DNA of 53,573 nucleotides from Phoronis australis (taxonomy: Eukaryota > Phoronida > Phoronidae). Each line of letters starts with the position of its first letter. The first letter of the stretch is position 1. A program made the translations under genes and the position numbers. Under the pieces are notes generated by a model. The model searched no databases and was not told the origin of the DNA. It saw only the letters and a list, made by a program, of their open reading frames with translations. Positions 12,041 to 23,134 of this stretch are shown one piece after another. Location: NCBI GenBank assembly GCA_002633005.1, contig NMRA01000241.1, forward strand, positions 1 through 53,573, given 5' to 3'.

Positions 12041-12513
12041 TATCTATTATTTAAAATGCCTCGTTTGCACAAACTCCGTCTCTACCGCTTCACTACAGAC
12101 CTTCGTTGTGCCTGTTTCGGAACCGCCTTGGTCCCAAGGTATTGCACAGGCCCCCTATTTGGATTCGAGGTTTTCTATTTTTTCTCGCGGGCCTTTTTTG
12201 GCGGACGCGGAAGGAGGGTGGCCAGTTTCGTACTGGTAGTTTTCACTTTAAAGAATATCTGATTACTGTACTTTGTGTTACGGCAGCGTCAAATGTTCTG
12301 GAAAGAAACTAGTAATGCCTGGAGAAAAAATCCCACAGCCGCACACCTTGCCTACTAAAATCTGACAGCTGAAATTCTGCTTGAAGCTTTGAACACGGCC
12401 TTTCAAGAAGTATTCTTGTCTCTTGTGATGAACACTGATGCTCACTCTTAGGAGTATCTAGATGTATTTCCCTCGGCGCTTCCCATTGGGGCAAAAGCAC
12501 GGGTAACGGCTAG
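12041..12513. mobile_element. Unidentified GC-richer insertion
   Basis: Array sequence stops at GTGTAAATAGACAAAATGGTA and resumes at GTATTAATATAATTTACAAA, leaving a possible GTAT duplication. The inserted block is visibly richer in GC than the array. Several overlapping short frames of 60-70 codons exist on the + strand (12,056-12,312), but none is recognised. No terminal inverted repeat or poly-A tail was seen. Confidence 0.55.
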
Positions 12514-12716
12514 TATTAATATAATTTACAAATAATCAGCAAAATTACTTGTTTTCAGTTTGCTACTCGGATGCTAAATTAATATTTTTTGTCCCTACCC
12601 TAGCAGACGTGGGTCACGGGAACCACTGCTAGGTTCCAACGAGTTTTGGCATCTGCAAATCAAATAATACCTTACATCATGCACTTTGAGAAATTAAACG
12701 TCATTTGGGTTAATTC

Positions 12717-12959
12717 GTGTTGACTTGGTATGTTAAGGGTTGTGTTAATATGTTAGTAAAAGTATTAGTCGAGATTAGAAAGAACGTCAGCGTCACCGAG
12801 AAAGAAACATCAAGAAATGAAACAAAAGTTTCAGTACTAGAGAATATTACATTTGATGGATGGCCACATTTATCCTTTGGAATAAATGTACGTCATCACG
12901 ACCCAAACATTAATACATTAGGAGAACCCAGACTACAACTAAAATACAGCAAACACTAA
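12717..12959 (+). CDS. Exon-like ORF, copy F
   Basis: An 80-codon frame contains MLVKVLVEIRKNVSVTEKE, VLENITFDGW and INTLGEPRLQLKYSKH, ending in a stop at the same place as copy G. One codon is missing in the LEN-TFDR region, as in copy E. Unknown family. Confidence 0.3.
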   Translation: MLTWYVKGCVNMLVKVLVEIRKNVSVTEKETSRNETKVSVLENITFDGWPHLSFGINVRHHDPNINTLGEPRLQLKYSKH

Positions 12960-13387
12960 AAAATCTATTACAACGACATGAACACCGCTTTGTTTCTCGC
13001 AGGTAGAGAACTGTAACTGCAAGTGTCGGCGACTCCAAATCGTTACCAATAAGAAAAACACCTTTATTGTCATTCATGTAACGGGTAAGACAGCATCTCT
13101 TTGGTTCACTGCCGGTGGTAGCGAGGTCAGTTTCGTGCTTGTCCAGTTCCTCCTTGACCCTGGAAAAACGTCTACATGTCATTAAATTTTAAAATTTGTA
13201 CCTCTCAGAAAACTTTTCGGAATTAAACTTTCAATTATTATGATTCAAGTACCCTTCACAAAACGAAAATCAATTGATTATGTTTTAAAAATTTAATAGG
13301 GTTTTGAGATCTTTTCAGGAACACTTTCTTTCATCAAATTAAATTCTCATTTGTTATTGATGCGGTGCCTTTGTGATTTTTTGCTAA

Positions 13388-15367
13388 TTTTTACAGTTTT
13401 TGAGAGACTTTCTGCTGAAACCAAGTTTGAAACAGCGTACATGAACACAAACTGATGCCTGAATACCTGGCGAGTAGATTTTCACTTCATTTGTCCATAC
13501 CAGACAAGTATAGGGTGAAGATTTGAAGGCTCAAAGAACACTCAAACAGTTGAAACATGTAACATGTAGGTTTACAGCAGATCAGCACCATACTTTTGGA
13601 TTTGATATCATTGATGTAAGGGGTGCTACTGCGCCCATCGTACACTGTCACTGTTCTTAAACTCATATCCTGCATGTTAATGCTATCTTTGTCAGCCAAA
13701 TCCCAGTGGTTCGACCAAAGGCCAAGTCCCTAAAAATCTACAATCAACTTCAAACGAAAACAACACCCTGGAACCAAACAGCAAATATAATCTGAATTGA
13801 AAACTACAAGTGGGGAAGAGTGTGGGAAGAAAGTGAGAAATCATGGTATTCATGGGTCCAAATATGTGCAAGTCCAAATATCCATATCTCCTCAGGTACA
13901 CAGAATTCCAAAAGCCCATTACTTCGATAGTTAAAATGTATGTTGAACATTCATAACACGAGGTTCTAAACAGTTATTTCGAGCAAATTACTCTAGAGTA
14001 TTGGAGCAGGTGCCTGCCTTAAACCAGTTCCTAAAAAAACGGTCACTCTGGAAAGAACCAGGCAAAGTTCAGCAATCTGCACTGAACTGTAGGTTTTACT
14101 TTTATTTCAAGTTTTTGGTTCACCCCCACAATTTTGTTATTACGCTGTTGTTGATTTTCAATCACTGTTTTCTGGTCTCATAGATCTTTGAACTAGATTC
14201 GAACTAACTACTTCTTGTCTATGACGATTTTTTGAACCATCGGTAAGACAGGGCAGTTTCAAAAACATTTCTTTGTCATGTTGTTCGTGTTATGACTTGA
14301 GAGACTTCAGAGTTTAGTACTGTGCACTATTCATACTTGTCCAGTATAAAACGCAAGCAACGTTAGTTTACCTTCATCATTTTCGTCTCAAAGACTTCTT
14401 CTTCCGTTTTGGTTATCCAATGGTTGCAACGTAACTTTGGGGAATGCGTATAACGTGTATATAGACAAAAACGTGTATTAATTAATTCACAAGCAATCAG
14501 CAAAATTTCCTGTTTTCAATATGCTACTCGGATGCTAAATGAAAACTTTTTGTCCCTAGCCCGGCAGAAATGGGTCAAGGGAACCGCAGCTCGTCTTCAA
14601 CCGGTGGTGGAATCTATAAATGACATCAAATAATACCATTCACCATGCACTTTGAGAAACTGAACGTCATTTGGGTTCATTCGTGTTGACTTTCCTGGTA
14701 TGTTCAGGCTTGTGTTAGTATGTTAGTGCAAGTGTTAGTCGAGATTAGAAAGAACGTAAACGTCAGCGTCAAAGAACCACGAAGAGATCAAACAAAAGGT
14801 TTAGTCCTAGAGAATGACAATACATTTGATAGATGGCCATATCTATACATTGGAATAAATGTACGTCATCACGACCCAAACATTAATACATTAGGAAAAC
14901 CCATAATACAACTAAAATACCACAAACATTAAAAATCTATAATTACAACGACATGAACACCACATTGTTTTCTCACAGGTGGAGAACTGTAACTGCAAGT
15001 GTTGGCGACTCCAAAACGTTACCAATAACGAAAGGAAAGCAACTTTATCGTCCTTCATGTAACGGTAAGACAGTATCTCTTCGATTCGCTGCCGGTGGTG
15101 GCGAGGTGAGTTTCGTGCTTGTTCAGTTCCCGTTTCACCCTGGAAAAACGTATACGATTCTTTTCTTTAAATTTGTATCTCAGAGAAATCTGTTCCGAAT
15201 TAAGTAAAACTTTCAATTGTTATGATTCAAGTACATTTCACAAAACGAAAATCAATTGATCATGTTTTAAAATATTAACAGGGTACTGAGATCACTTCAG
15301 GAACACTTTCATCAAATCAAATTCTCTCTTTTTAAAGATACGGTGTCTTTGTTCTTTTTTTTTGCTA
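13388..15367 (+). repeat. Array unit 5 (uninterrupted, 1.98 kb)
   Basis: This is the second clean monomer, with every landmark in order and copy G intact. Its palindromic block near 14,023 is more degraded than in the other units. Confidence 0.85.
14720..14932 (+). CDS. Exon-like ORF, copy G
   Basis: A 70-codon frame opens MLVQVLVEIRKNVNV and includes LVLENDNTFDRW, INVRHHDPNINTLGKP and LKYHKH before the stop. The frame agrees with copies A, B, F and H. Unknown family. Confidence 0.3.
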   Translation: MLVQVLVEIRKNVNVSVKEPRRDQTKGLVLENDNTFDRWPYLYIGINVRHHDPNINTLGKPIIQLKYHKH

Positions 15368-15671
15368 CATTTTACGGTTTTTAGAGAGTTTGTTCTGAAA
15401 CGAAGTGTGAAAAAGCGTACATGAACAAAGACAGATTCCTAAATGCTTCGCGAGTAGATTTGCACTTCATTTGTCCAAACCAAACAAGTGTTGAATGATG
15501 TTTTGAAGGCTCAAAGAACACACAAGCAGTCGAAATATGTAACTTTCAGGAGGTTTACAGCTGATCAGCACCATAACTTTTGGGTTTGATATCTTTCATG
15601 TGAGTGGTACTGCAGCGCCCATGGTACATCGTCGCTGTTCTTAAACTCAGATCCTGCATGTTTATGCTATC

Positions 15672-16331
15672 TTGGGTACTAGAATTAGGGACATCAAGGT
15701 CTATGACTTGTATTCCAAGCTTGGATTGATGAGAGTAATACAAAGAAATAAATATCTCTCTGCCTGTTGTATGTACAGGGGTATCAATGGCTTGGATCCA
15801 GCATATCTCAACCGAAAATTCAATACCAGTCAAGCTGTATATTCTACACGCTCTTCTGTTGCTGGAAATGTTTCTTTTGAAAAATTAAAACTGAGACTTG
15901 CAAGAGATCTTTTCTCTATGCTGCTGCTACAACTTGGAATTCTCTTAGCACAGAAATTAAACGGTCCGATTCAATTGATATTTTCAAACGTAATATCAAA
16001 AAGTGCCTGTAATTTGCTTAACCTTTTTGTACCCTACCTGTCTCGATCATGTCATTCTTTTCATTGTCGTAAATACTTTCACTGTGTAGAGTCAGCTCTT
16101 TATTATTTCATATCTCTTAGTTTAATTTTCACCATTATTAGTCATTTCTTTATTGCCTTAATTCTGAACCTGTTTTAATTGTATCGTTTTAAGTATAATT
16201 AATTGTTGCTTTATTACTTCATTGTATCATATTACTGTTTTTTGTTGTTGAGGGCCCTCTTGGAAAGCAGTGCCATCACTGAAGAGACCACCCTTATTTT
16301 CAATATCACAATAAATAAATAAATAAATGAA
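15672..16331 (+). mobile_element. 5'-truncated LINE, 3' end with ATAA tail
   Basis: The + strand encodes a decayed LINE C-terminus. A 168-codon frame starts at 15,672 with YLSACCMYRGINGLDPAYLN and VYSTRSS. After a frameshift the conserved end reads TTWNSLSTEIKRSDSIDIFK, followed by KRNIKKCL. It closes with a 3' UTR and (ATAA)n at about 16,310-16,328. The array motif TTAATGCTAT / CCCTGTCAGCC, contiguous elsewhere, brackets it. It is a different family from the 4.09-kb LINE, whose tail is poly-A. Confidence 0.85.
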
Positions 16332-17158
16332 TCCCTGTCAGCCAAAATCCAGTAGTTCGACCAAAGGCCAAGTCAATAAAAATGTACAATCAGCTGGAAA
16401 CGAAATCAAAACCTTGGAAGCAAACAGCCCATATGATCTGAATTGAAAACACAAGTGAGAAGGATTGTAGGCAGAAGGTAAGAAATCATTATGTTCTTGG
16501 ATCCGAGTGTTTGCAAGTCGAAAAATCCTTATCTCCTAGGGTACACACAATTCCAAAAGTCCATTAGCTCGAAAGTTCACGACACGAGGTTCTAAACAGT
16601 TACTTCGAGCAAAATGCTCGAGAGTATTTGAGCAGGTGTCTGCTTTAAACCAGTTCCTGGAAGAACAGGTGCCTCTGGAAAGAAACCAAGCAAATCTCAG
16701 TAATGTGCACTGAGCTGTGTCTTTTGTTTATATTTTAAATTCTTGGCTTAACACCCCACTACGATTTTGTTGAACCACTGTTTTTTACTTTAGATCACTG
16801 GTTTCTGGTGTCGTAAATCTTCTAACTAGATTCGAACTAACTGGCTCTCCTCTGTGACGGATTTGTGAACCTTCGGTATTATATGGTAGTTTTAAAATAC
16901 AATCTGTTTGATATATGATGTGTGTTTTGACTTGAGAACCTTCAGAGCTTTGATCTGTACCCTATTCATACTAGTGCAGTATGAAACTCAAGCCACGTTA
17001 GTTTACCATCATCATTTTCATCTCAAAGACTTCTTCTTCCGTTTTGGTTGTCCGTTGGGGAATGGGTATGGCATGTAAATAGACAAAAAACGTGTATTAA
17101 TATAATTTACAAATAATCGACAAAAATGTCTGTTTTCCATTTGCTACTCAGATGCTAA

Positions 17159-17606
17159 TTGAAAAATTTTGTTCCTACCCCGGCAGAAATCGGTCACGGG
17201 AACGACTGCTCGGCACCATTTGGTTGCGGCATCTGCAAAGGATATCAAATAACAACATTCATCATTTGGGTTCATTCATGCTGTCTTTCTTGGTATGTTA
17301 GGTTCTTTCGTGCTGTTTTTCTTGGTATGTTAGGATTGTATTAGTATGTTAGTGCAAGTGTTAGTGGGGATGAGAAAGAACATCAGCGTCACCGAGAAAG
17401 AAACACCAAGAAATGAAACAAAAGGTCTAGTCCTCGAGAATGATAATACATTTGATAGATGGGCAGATTTAGCCACTGACATAAATGTACGTCACCACGA
17501 CCCAAACACTAATGTATTAGCAGAACCCAAACTACAAGGAAAATACAGCAAACACTTAAATATCTATTACAACGACTTGGACACCACATTGTTTTCTCGC
17601 ATGTAG
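17159..17606 (+). CDS. Exon-like ORFs, copy H (frameshifted by a local duplication)
   Basis: The Cys/His stretch (EIGHGNDCSAPFGCGICKGY) is open from 17,159. The MLVQVLVGMRKNISVTEKE stretch is open from 17,346 to 17,606. A roughly 37-bp tandem duplication (CTTTCTTGGTATGTTAGG repeated near 17,283-17,340) puts them in different frames. In copies B and D they are continuous. Confidence 0.35.
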
Positions 17607-17684
17607 AGAACTGTAACTGCAAGTGTCGGCATGGCCAAAAGTTTACTAATAACGAAAGTTAAACACCTTTATCGTCGTCCTTCA

Positions 17685-17774
17685 TGTAACGGGTAAAACA
17701 GCATCTCTTTGGCTCAGTGGCGCTGGTACTGTAACGGGTAAAACAGCATCTCTTTGGCTCAGTGGCGCTGGTAC
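17685..17774. repeat. Perfect 45-bp tandem duplication
   Basis: Two adjacent identical 45-bp copies, each starting TGTAACGGGTAAAACAGC and ending GCGCTGGTAC, occur at 17,685-17,729 and 17,730-17,774. Perfect identity suggests a recent slip or a cloning/assembly event. Confidence 0.9.
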
Positions 17775-17877
17775 AAGGTCAGGGTCATGCTCGTTGAGTT
17801 CCTGTGACCCTGGAAAAAGGTATACATTTCTATAAGCTGTTCAGATTTTAGTAAAACTTACAAATGCTATGATTTAA

Positions 17878-18290
17878 GGGGAGTGCATACATTGGCCAAA
17901 TCTACAGGTTCTTATCTAAAATAAGCATCATCAACTGGGTTTAACTAGTTAGACATGACTCTGAAAGTGACAAAAATCGTAAAAAAGTTTTCATAGTCGT
18001 CTGTTTTTTTTAAATAAAGAGTTTTTTAATTTTCAAAAATCCAATTTTACATAGATTTTTTTCAAAATGCACAGGGATTATCTTCAACTGTCTCCTTACG
18101 TAATATTCTCCTTATCCATACCAAATATATGTACCAAATCATTATGATATTGATTTTGTGTCATATTTGTGTGTGAGTTGGGGCAAGCACGCCACTTTGT
18201 TATTTGCTCACTTTACGTCTAATAAGTCAAAATTTGGCCCATGTACCAAAAAACCATGGCACGCGATTTTAGTTCAGTCATAGTGGATTT
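17878..18290. mobile_element. 413-bp insertion with 17-bp target duplication
   Basis: CAAATGCTATGATTTAA (17,861-17,877) is repeated with one mismatch at 18,291-18,307. The array sequence is contiguous when one copy is removed. The insert has no poly-A end, coding frame or clear inverted repeats. A SINE-like or other short non-autonomous element is possible. Confidence 0.75.
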
Positions 18291-19248
18291 CAAATGCTGT
18301 GATTTAAACACCGCTCACGAAAATCAAACTTCAGGAACACTTTTGTCATAAACAAAGACGGATGCCAAAATTCTTGGCGAGTAGATTGTCACATATTTTT
18401 TCCACATCAAAAAAAAAGTGTTCGGTAAAGTTTTGCCGGCTCAAAAACACCCAAGCAGTCAAAACGTGTAACTTTCAGGTTTACAGCTGATCAGCACCAC
18501 CTTTTGTATTGGATGTCATTCATGAAAGTTGTACTACAGCGCCCTTGGTACACTGTCACTGTGAGCAAAGTCAGTTCCCGCATGTTAATGCTATACTTGT
18601 CAGCCGAAATCCAGTAGTTCAACGAAAGGCCAAAATCCTCAAAATCTACAATAATGTTCAAATGAAGTCAACGCATTGGATACGAACTACCCAAGTGAGA
18701 AAGAGTGTAGGCAGAAGGTATGAAATCACGGTATTCTTGGGTCCGAATGTTTGCAAGTTCAAAAATTTGTATCACTTAAGGTACACTCAAGTCCTAAAGT
18801 CCCTTACTTCGAAAGTTAAAATGTTGAACTTTCATGCCACGAGGTTCTGAACAGTGATTTGGAGCAAAATTTTTGAGAGCTTTTGAGCAGGCGCCTGCTT
18901 TGAACCAGTTCCTGGAAGAACGGGTGCCTCTAAAAAGAGTCCAAGTTAAGTTCAGCAATGTGCAATGAACTGTTGCTTTTATTTATATTTTAAATCTTGG
19001 CTTACCCCCACCCCTGCATTTTTTTGCTCCGCTGTTGTTGACTTTAAATCACTAGTTTCCGGTCTCATACATGTTCGAAGTAGAGTCGATCTAACTGGCT
19101 CTCATCTTCGGCGTGATAGGGCAATTTTAAAAACATTTTCTTTGTCATATTATGTGTGTTATGACTTGAGATCCTTCAGAGGGTGGAGCTGTACCCTATT
19201 CATTCTATAGCAGTATGAAACGCGAGCAACGTTGGTTTACCTTATCAT

Positions 19249-19261
19249 TTTCTTCTTAACG
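19249..19261. repeat. Left 13-bp LINE target-site duplication
   Basis: TTTCTTCTTAACG here is repeated exactly at 23,352-23,364. In the other array units only one copy of the corresponding TCGTCTTAAAGACTTC stretch exists. Confidence 0.9.
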
Positions 19262-19653
19262 TTCAAGCTAAAAACGGCCAAACGAGTATCGTATTGTCTC
19301 AGAGCTCTATTTGACTCGGGCAGCGTCATGCATAATAAGACAACTTAATTGGCAATATACTTTCTTCCAAAAGTACAGTATTAATGTTCTAAATATGTAC
19401 ACATTGTTTACCCCGTTGACTCTCATCTATTTGAACTAATATCACATCCGTAGTACGCCAATCCATATCACTTGTTAATGTTACTAATCCATCACTTTTC
19501 TATTTGCAAGATTTAGCCTAACTCAATGTAATTAAATTAGTGGTGGTGGGAATTTTCATGCCTAGCCTAGTGTTCATAACTTTTGTCCTTACTTCATTAC
19601 TTTTAGTCTATTCACACACTTGTATATACCTCTTTTTCTCTTTTTAGACAAGC

Positions 19654-19836
19654 ATGTTAACTATGAACTGTATGAATTTATCAGTATTTAACTACAAACA
19701 TAATAATTATAATTGTTCGGGTGTCTGGAAAACAAAAATACCCCACTGCTTTTCGTCTAGTACGCTCGACCTCACTCCTCTGCTACGAAAACGACCCCGA
19801 ACTGAGCACTTAAACGTAAAGTTTACTGCACAATGA
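19654..19836 (+). CDS. Short upstream ORF of the LINE (60 codons)
   Basis: The frame opens MLTMNCMNLSVFNYKHN and ends RKRPRTEHLNVKFTAQ. Its TGA stop overlaps the ATG of the endonuclease ORF (ATGA at 19,833-19,836). It has no recognised domain and could be a remnant ORF1 or an uORF controlling the main ORF by reinitiation. Confidence 0.4.
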   Translation: MLTMNCMNLSVFNYKHNNYNCSGVWKTKIPHCFSSSTLDLTPLLRKRPRTEHLNVKFTAQ

Positions 19837-20867
19837 AGAACTCATGTTGTGATATCCGAGTTATCATTGAGCAATGTCTTTTGACTGCTGGTGACATAGA
19901 GGTCAATCCAGGACCAGGCACTCAGGGTTTAGCCAGCTTCAAGGTCTTATTCACTAATATCAACAGTATCAAGGCGAACAATCTTTCAAGACTTGATCTT
20001 CTCAAGCAAGTTATTACAGACAACAATTACATGGCCATTGCTATATGTGAATCTGGAACACTGTCCGAAGACAACCTCAGTGCACTTATTATTCCAGAAT
20101 ACCACATTGCCTACCACACTAACGCCGGGAGGGGGTTGATCTTGTTTGTCCACAACTCCGTAAATTACAAAACAATTGATGATAAAATTATACAATCAAT
20201 GAGTAACTGTTGGATTGAACTTTACGTCAACCACAAAAAGGTATATTACGTTTTTTTTTATCGCTCACCCTCACAGACGTCCCATGAAAGGAAAGCATAT
20301 TTCAAAACCTTTTCAGAACAAATGCAAGAACTCTCTCAAACTAATAAAACAATTGTTATCAACGGGGATTTCAACGCAAGAAATAGTACTTGGTACTCAG
20401 AAGACAATGACAACCAAGCCGGTCTCGAATTATTCGATATTCTCCTAACAAATGACTGTATACAACTAATAAACGAGCCGACACGTTTAACAGAGTATTC
20501 ACATTCTTGCCTTGATTTATGTATAACAACCAATCTCGGATTAATTGAATCCACTTCTGTAAGGCCTCCCGTTGGTAACTCAGACCACCACGTTATAGAA
20601 ACAACATTCACACTCAACTGCGCACCTAAAGAACCAGACATTATGAAGAAGATCTGGAATTACAACCTCATTAACATGGACAAACTGCGCTCTGACACAA
20701 CCACATTCAACTGGACTGAAATACTTAACAAAAGTGACATAAATGACGCAGTCTCAATATTCACACAGTCACTCTACAACATATTAGATAATAATATCCC
20801 ATCAACCATGAAAACAATAAAAAACAAGAACATACCGTGGTTTAACAATAACATAAGTCTGAAATAA
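19833..20867 (+). CDS. LINE ORF: 2A-like N-terminus and APE-type endonuclease
   Basis: A 344-codon frame. Residues 20-28 are the 2A-like GDIEVNPGP. Residues about 36-240 form an exonuclease-endonuclease-phosphatase fold: FTNINSI, CESGTLSEDN (normally E-T/S-x-L), RGLILFV, FFYRSPSQ, INGDFNARN with catalytic Asp/Asn, CLDLCITT, and GNSDHHVIE, the terminal SDH catalytic motif. The linker toward RT follows until a stop at 20,865, where a full LINE ORF would continue. The start is the first ATG in frame and gives the 2A motif its usual near-N-terminal position. The endonuclease would nick target DNA for retrotransposition; all key residues appear present. Confidence 0.85.
   Translation: MKNSCCDIRVIIEQCLLTAGDIEVNPGPGTQGLASFKVLFTNINSIKANNLSRLDLLKQVITDNNYMAIAICESGTLSEDNLSALIIPEYHIAYHTNAGRGLILFVHNSVNYKTIDDKIIQSMSNCWIELYVNHKKVYYVFFYRSPSQTSHERKAYFKTFSEQMQELSQTNKTIVINGDFNARNSTWYSEDNDNQAGLELFDILLTNDCIQLINEPTRLTEYSHSCLDLCITTNLGLIESTSVRPPVGNSDHHVIETTFTLNCAPKEPDIMKKIWNYNLINMDKLRSDTTTFNWTEILNKSDINDAVSIFTQSLYNILDNNIPSTMKTIKNKNIPWFNNNISLK
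19890..19916 (+). other. 2A-like ribosome-skipping motif
   Basis: Residues 20-28 of the endonuclease ORF read GDIEVNPGP and match the D-(V/I)-E-x-N-P-G-P consensus. In active 2A peptides the nascent chain is released between the last Gly and Pro, here Gly27/Pro28. The upstream residues (IIEQCLLTA) have the hydrophobic and leucine-rich character of other 2A-like sequences. Some N-terminal 2A-like sequences of this type double as signal sequences. Activity is not demonstrated by sequence alone. Confidence 0.85.
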
Positions 20868-22170
20868 ATAAAAGAAATAAACTGTAGAGATCGTTCAGAA
20901 GATTAAATAACCCATGCACGTTCAAGTGCTACAAAGAACAGTGCAAGAGTGTGGAAGAACTAATTAAAAAGACAAAACAAGACTATAAGATGAAAGTTAT
21001 CTCCAATATCAAAAATGTCTCCAAAAATTCTAAGGAATATTGGGATATTGTAAACAAAATTCGAGGACAGGTAAAGCAATCATCATACCCCACCATCCAC
21101 TCAAAAGAATCCAGCTCTCAGGCGTCATCCAATCTTATTTCTAGACTACTTCACTGCCAAGAGTCACATTGCACCAACAATAAACTATCCAGAATTCCCA
21201 AACAGAACATTAGAACACCTCTCTTACATAGAAGCCCAACCATCTGAAGTCAGAAAACTACTAGAAAACATTGACGAAAACAAAAACGACGGTACCAATC
21301 TCATAACCAATAAAATGATCAAGATAATAGCAAGAGAGCTTACACTTCCTCTGACAACATTATACAACAAAATACTACAATCTGGAAAATTTCCTTCGAA
21401 CTGGAAGCTTGGCGTTATGATACCAATACACAAAAAGAACTCCAAAACAGACATTGCCAACTATCGCCCCATAACTCTACTTAACACCTTATCCAAAATT
21501 TTAGAAAAAATCATTTCTCAGCACATGTTTGACCACCTCTCTTCACAAAACCTCATATATCGTCGCCAATTTGGATTCATGCCTGGTAACAGCACTGTGT
21601 CGCAACTTACAGAAATTGTACACGACATCCACCTCCAGTTTGAGCAAGGGTACAACGTGAGATCCGTATTTTTAGACATTGCTCAGCTTTTGATGTCGTT
21701 CCCTACATAAATTACAATCTTAAGGTTTCTCAGGCACTCTTCACTTTTAAAATCATATCTGGAAAATCGAACTTACAAAGTCCGAATTGAGGGTGTCTTA
21801 TCACCTTCATCAACGCCAGGTTTCGTAAATGCTGGAGTACCACAGGGTAGCGTACTAGGCCCCTTACTCTTTTTACTGTACATCAATGATCTTCCAGACA
21901 CGATAAGCTCTAAGACATTCTTATATGCTGATGACACTGCAATATTCCACCCATTCTCAAAAGAGCATCCCCATGACTCCTTACAATTGCAAACTGACCT
22001 TAACAAACTCTATGACTGGTCTCACAAATGGAAGATGAAATTTAAACCTGAAAAAGCGTTGATCTTATATTTTCTAAGTCTAATAATACTCATTTCCAAA
22101 CAAATCCAACACTGGAATTATCACTCAATGGGGAAGTTATCACCAATAAGTTCGCGCACAAACGTCTTGG
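20868..22170 (+). pseudogene. LINE reverse transcriptase region, frameshifted
   Basis: In order: a linker (VEELIKKTKQDYKMK); ENIDENKNDGTNLITNKM (RT block 0-1); LGVMIPIHKKNSKTDIANYR and PITLLNTLSKILEKII (blocks 1-2); FGFMPGNSTVSQL; FLDI, then after a frameshift near 21,680 AFDVVPYI (first catalytic Asp block). [20 protein letters not shown] and LYADDTAIF (the YADD catalytic pair, about 21,920) lie in another frame. The frame changes near 20,870-20,950, 21,170-21,200, 21,680, 21,720-21,790 and 22,060-22,170. The residues are intact, so decay is recent. Confidence 0.88.
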
Positions 22171-22171
22171 C

Positions 22172-23134
22172 TTGCTACTTGACCATAAGCTTACATTTAC
22201 TCCTCATTGTCGCGAACTCGTTCAAAAAGTACAAAAAATAATTAATCCAATTAGAATTATCTCTCGTCATCTCAACTCCATGCATCTTGAAACTCTGTTC
22301 AAGTCTTTTGTACTTCCACATCTAGATTACTGTGACATAATCTACCAATCGGCAAACGTTGACATACTTCTACAATACCAAGCAGCTTTAGCCATAACCG
22401 GGGCATACAAAGGCTCCAACACAATCAAGGTTCTAAATAGTCTTCATTGGAGCAAACTAGCAACCCGTCGTAAACTCCACCTGTCCATGTATACATTCAA
22501 AGTCTTAACCAACATAAACAATTACTCTAACAAAATCCTCTTTGACTCCTACAAAAGACCAAGCATGAGACCAGGACTCCGGCCAAACAATATGTATACT
22601 ATTCCAGCCTCCATCAGCCAAGCCTTCAGAAGATCAACGATATTAACTTGTATTGACAACTGGAATTCCTTACCATTCACAATAAAAGAAAGCACTTCAA
22701 TCGTCACTCTCAAAAATAACTTTAAAATGCATACCACTACTCCAGATTTGCCAGTCCCATTGACATCATTCCAACTTCCCCGCAACCATGAAATAACCCT
22801 ATACAGATCAAGATGTGGTCTATTCCTAAACAACGAGAAATTTAGACATAATTTTAATAATATTTCGGCTCTGTGTTCCTGTGGAGATATCCAGACATAT
22901 CCTCATGTTTTCTTTGCTTGTGAGGTATGCAAGGAGGAGAGGGTACAGCTCTTCCAGGCACTCGAACAATACCCCAATGTTTATAAAAAATATTCTGAAA
23001 TTCCGCAATTGTACAACAAAATTGATTTCTTTCTATATGGATGTCAAGAACTTTACTCAAACGAAAATAAGGTTTTATTTGAAATAGTATCAGAATTTCT
23101 TTATAACATTAAATCTCTTTGTGTGAGTGGATAG
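22172..23134 (+). CDS. C-terminal part of the LINE ORF (320 codons)
   Basis: This long open frame begins within the post-RT region: [13 protein letters not shown], then [13 protein letters not shown], typical of LINE thumb/connection sequence. Near residues 237-252 it has [16 protein letters not shown], a C-x-C-x7-H-x4-C motif resembling the C-terminal zinc-knuckle-like motif of several LINE clades. The ATG at 22,172 is internal to the original ORF and not a real start. A frameshift just upstream joins it to the RT. Confidence 0.8.
   Translation: MLLDHKLTFTPHCRELVQKVQKIINPIRIISRHLNSMHLETLFKSFVLPHLDYCDIIYQSANVDILLQYQAALAITGAYKGSNTIKVLNSLHWSKLATRRKLHLSMYTFKVLTNINNYSNKILFDSYKRPSMRPGLRPNNMYTIPASISQAFRRSTILTCIDNWNSLPFTIKESTSIVTLKNNFKMHTTTPDLPVPLTSFQLPRNHEITLYRSRCGLFLNNEKFRHNFNNISALCSCGDIQTYPHVFFACEVCKEERVQLFQALEQYPNVYKKYSEIPQLYNKIDFFLYGCQELYSNENKVLFEIVSEFLYNIKSLCVSG

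Larger units (their letters stand above)
10965..13387 (+). repeat. Array unit 4, with about 470-bp insertion
   Basis: The unit is complete in landmark order, interrupted at about 12,041-12,513; without the insertion it measures about 1.95 kb. Confidence 0.8.
15368..18330 (+). repeat. Array unit 6, with two insertions
   Basis: Landmarks are in order but split by a LINE fragment (15,672-16,331) and a 413-bp insertion (17,878-18,290). It also has two local tandem duplications: a 45-bp one at 17,685 and a roughly 37-bp one near 17,283-17,340. Confidence 0.8.

Noticed and set aside
11978-12310. Overlapping 68- to 115-codon frames as a new gene
   Set aside because: They start in array sequence or inside the inserted block, overlap each other in different frames, and resemble nothing known; kept only as an unidentified insertion.
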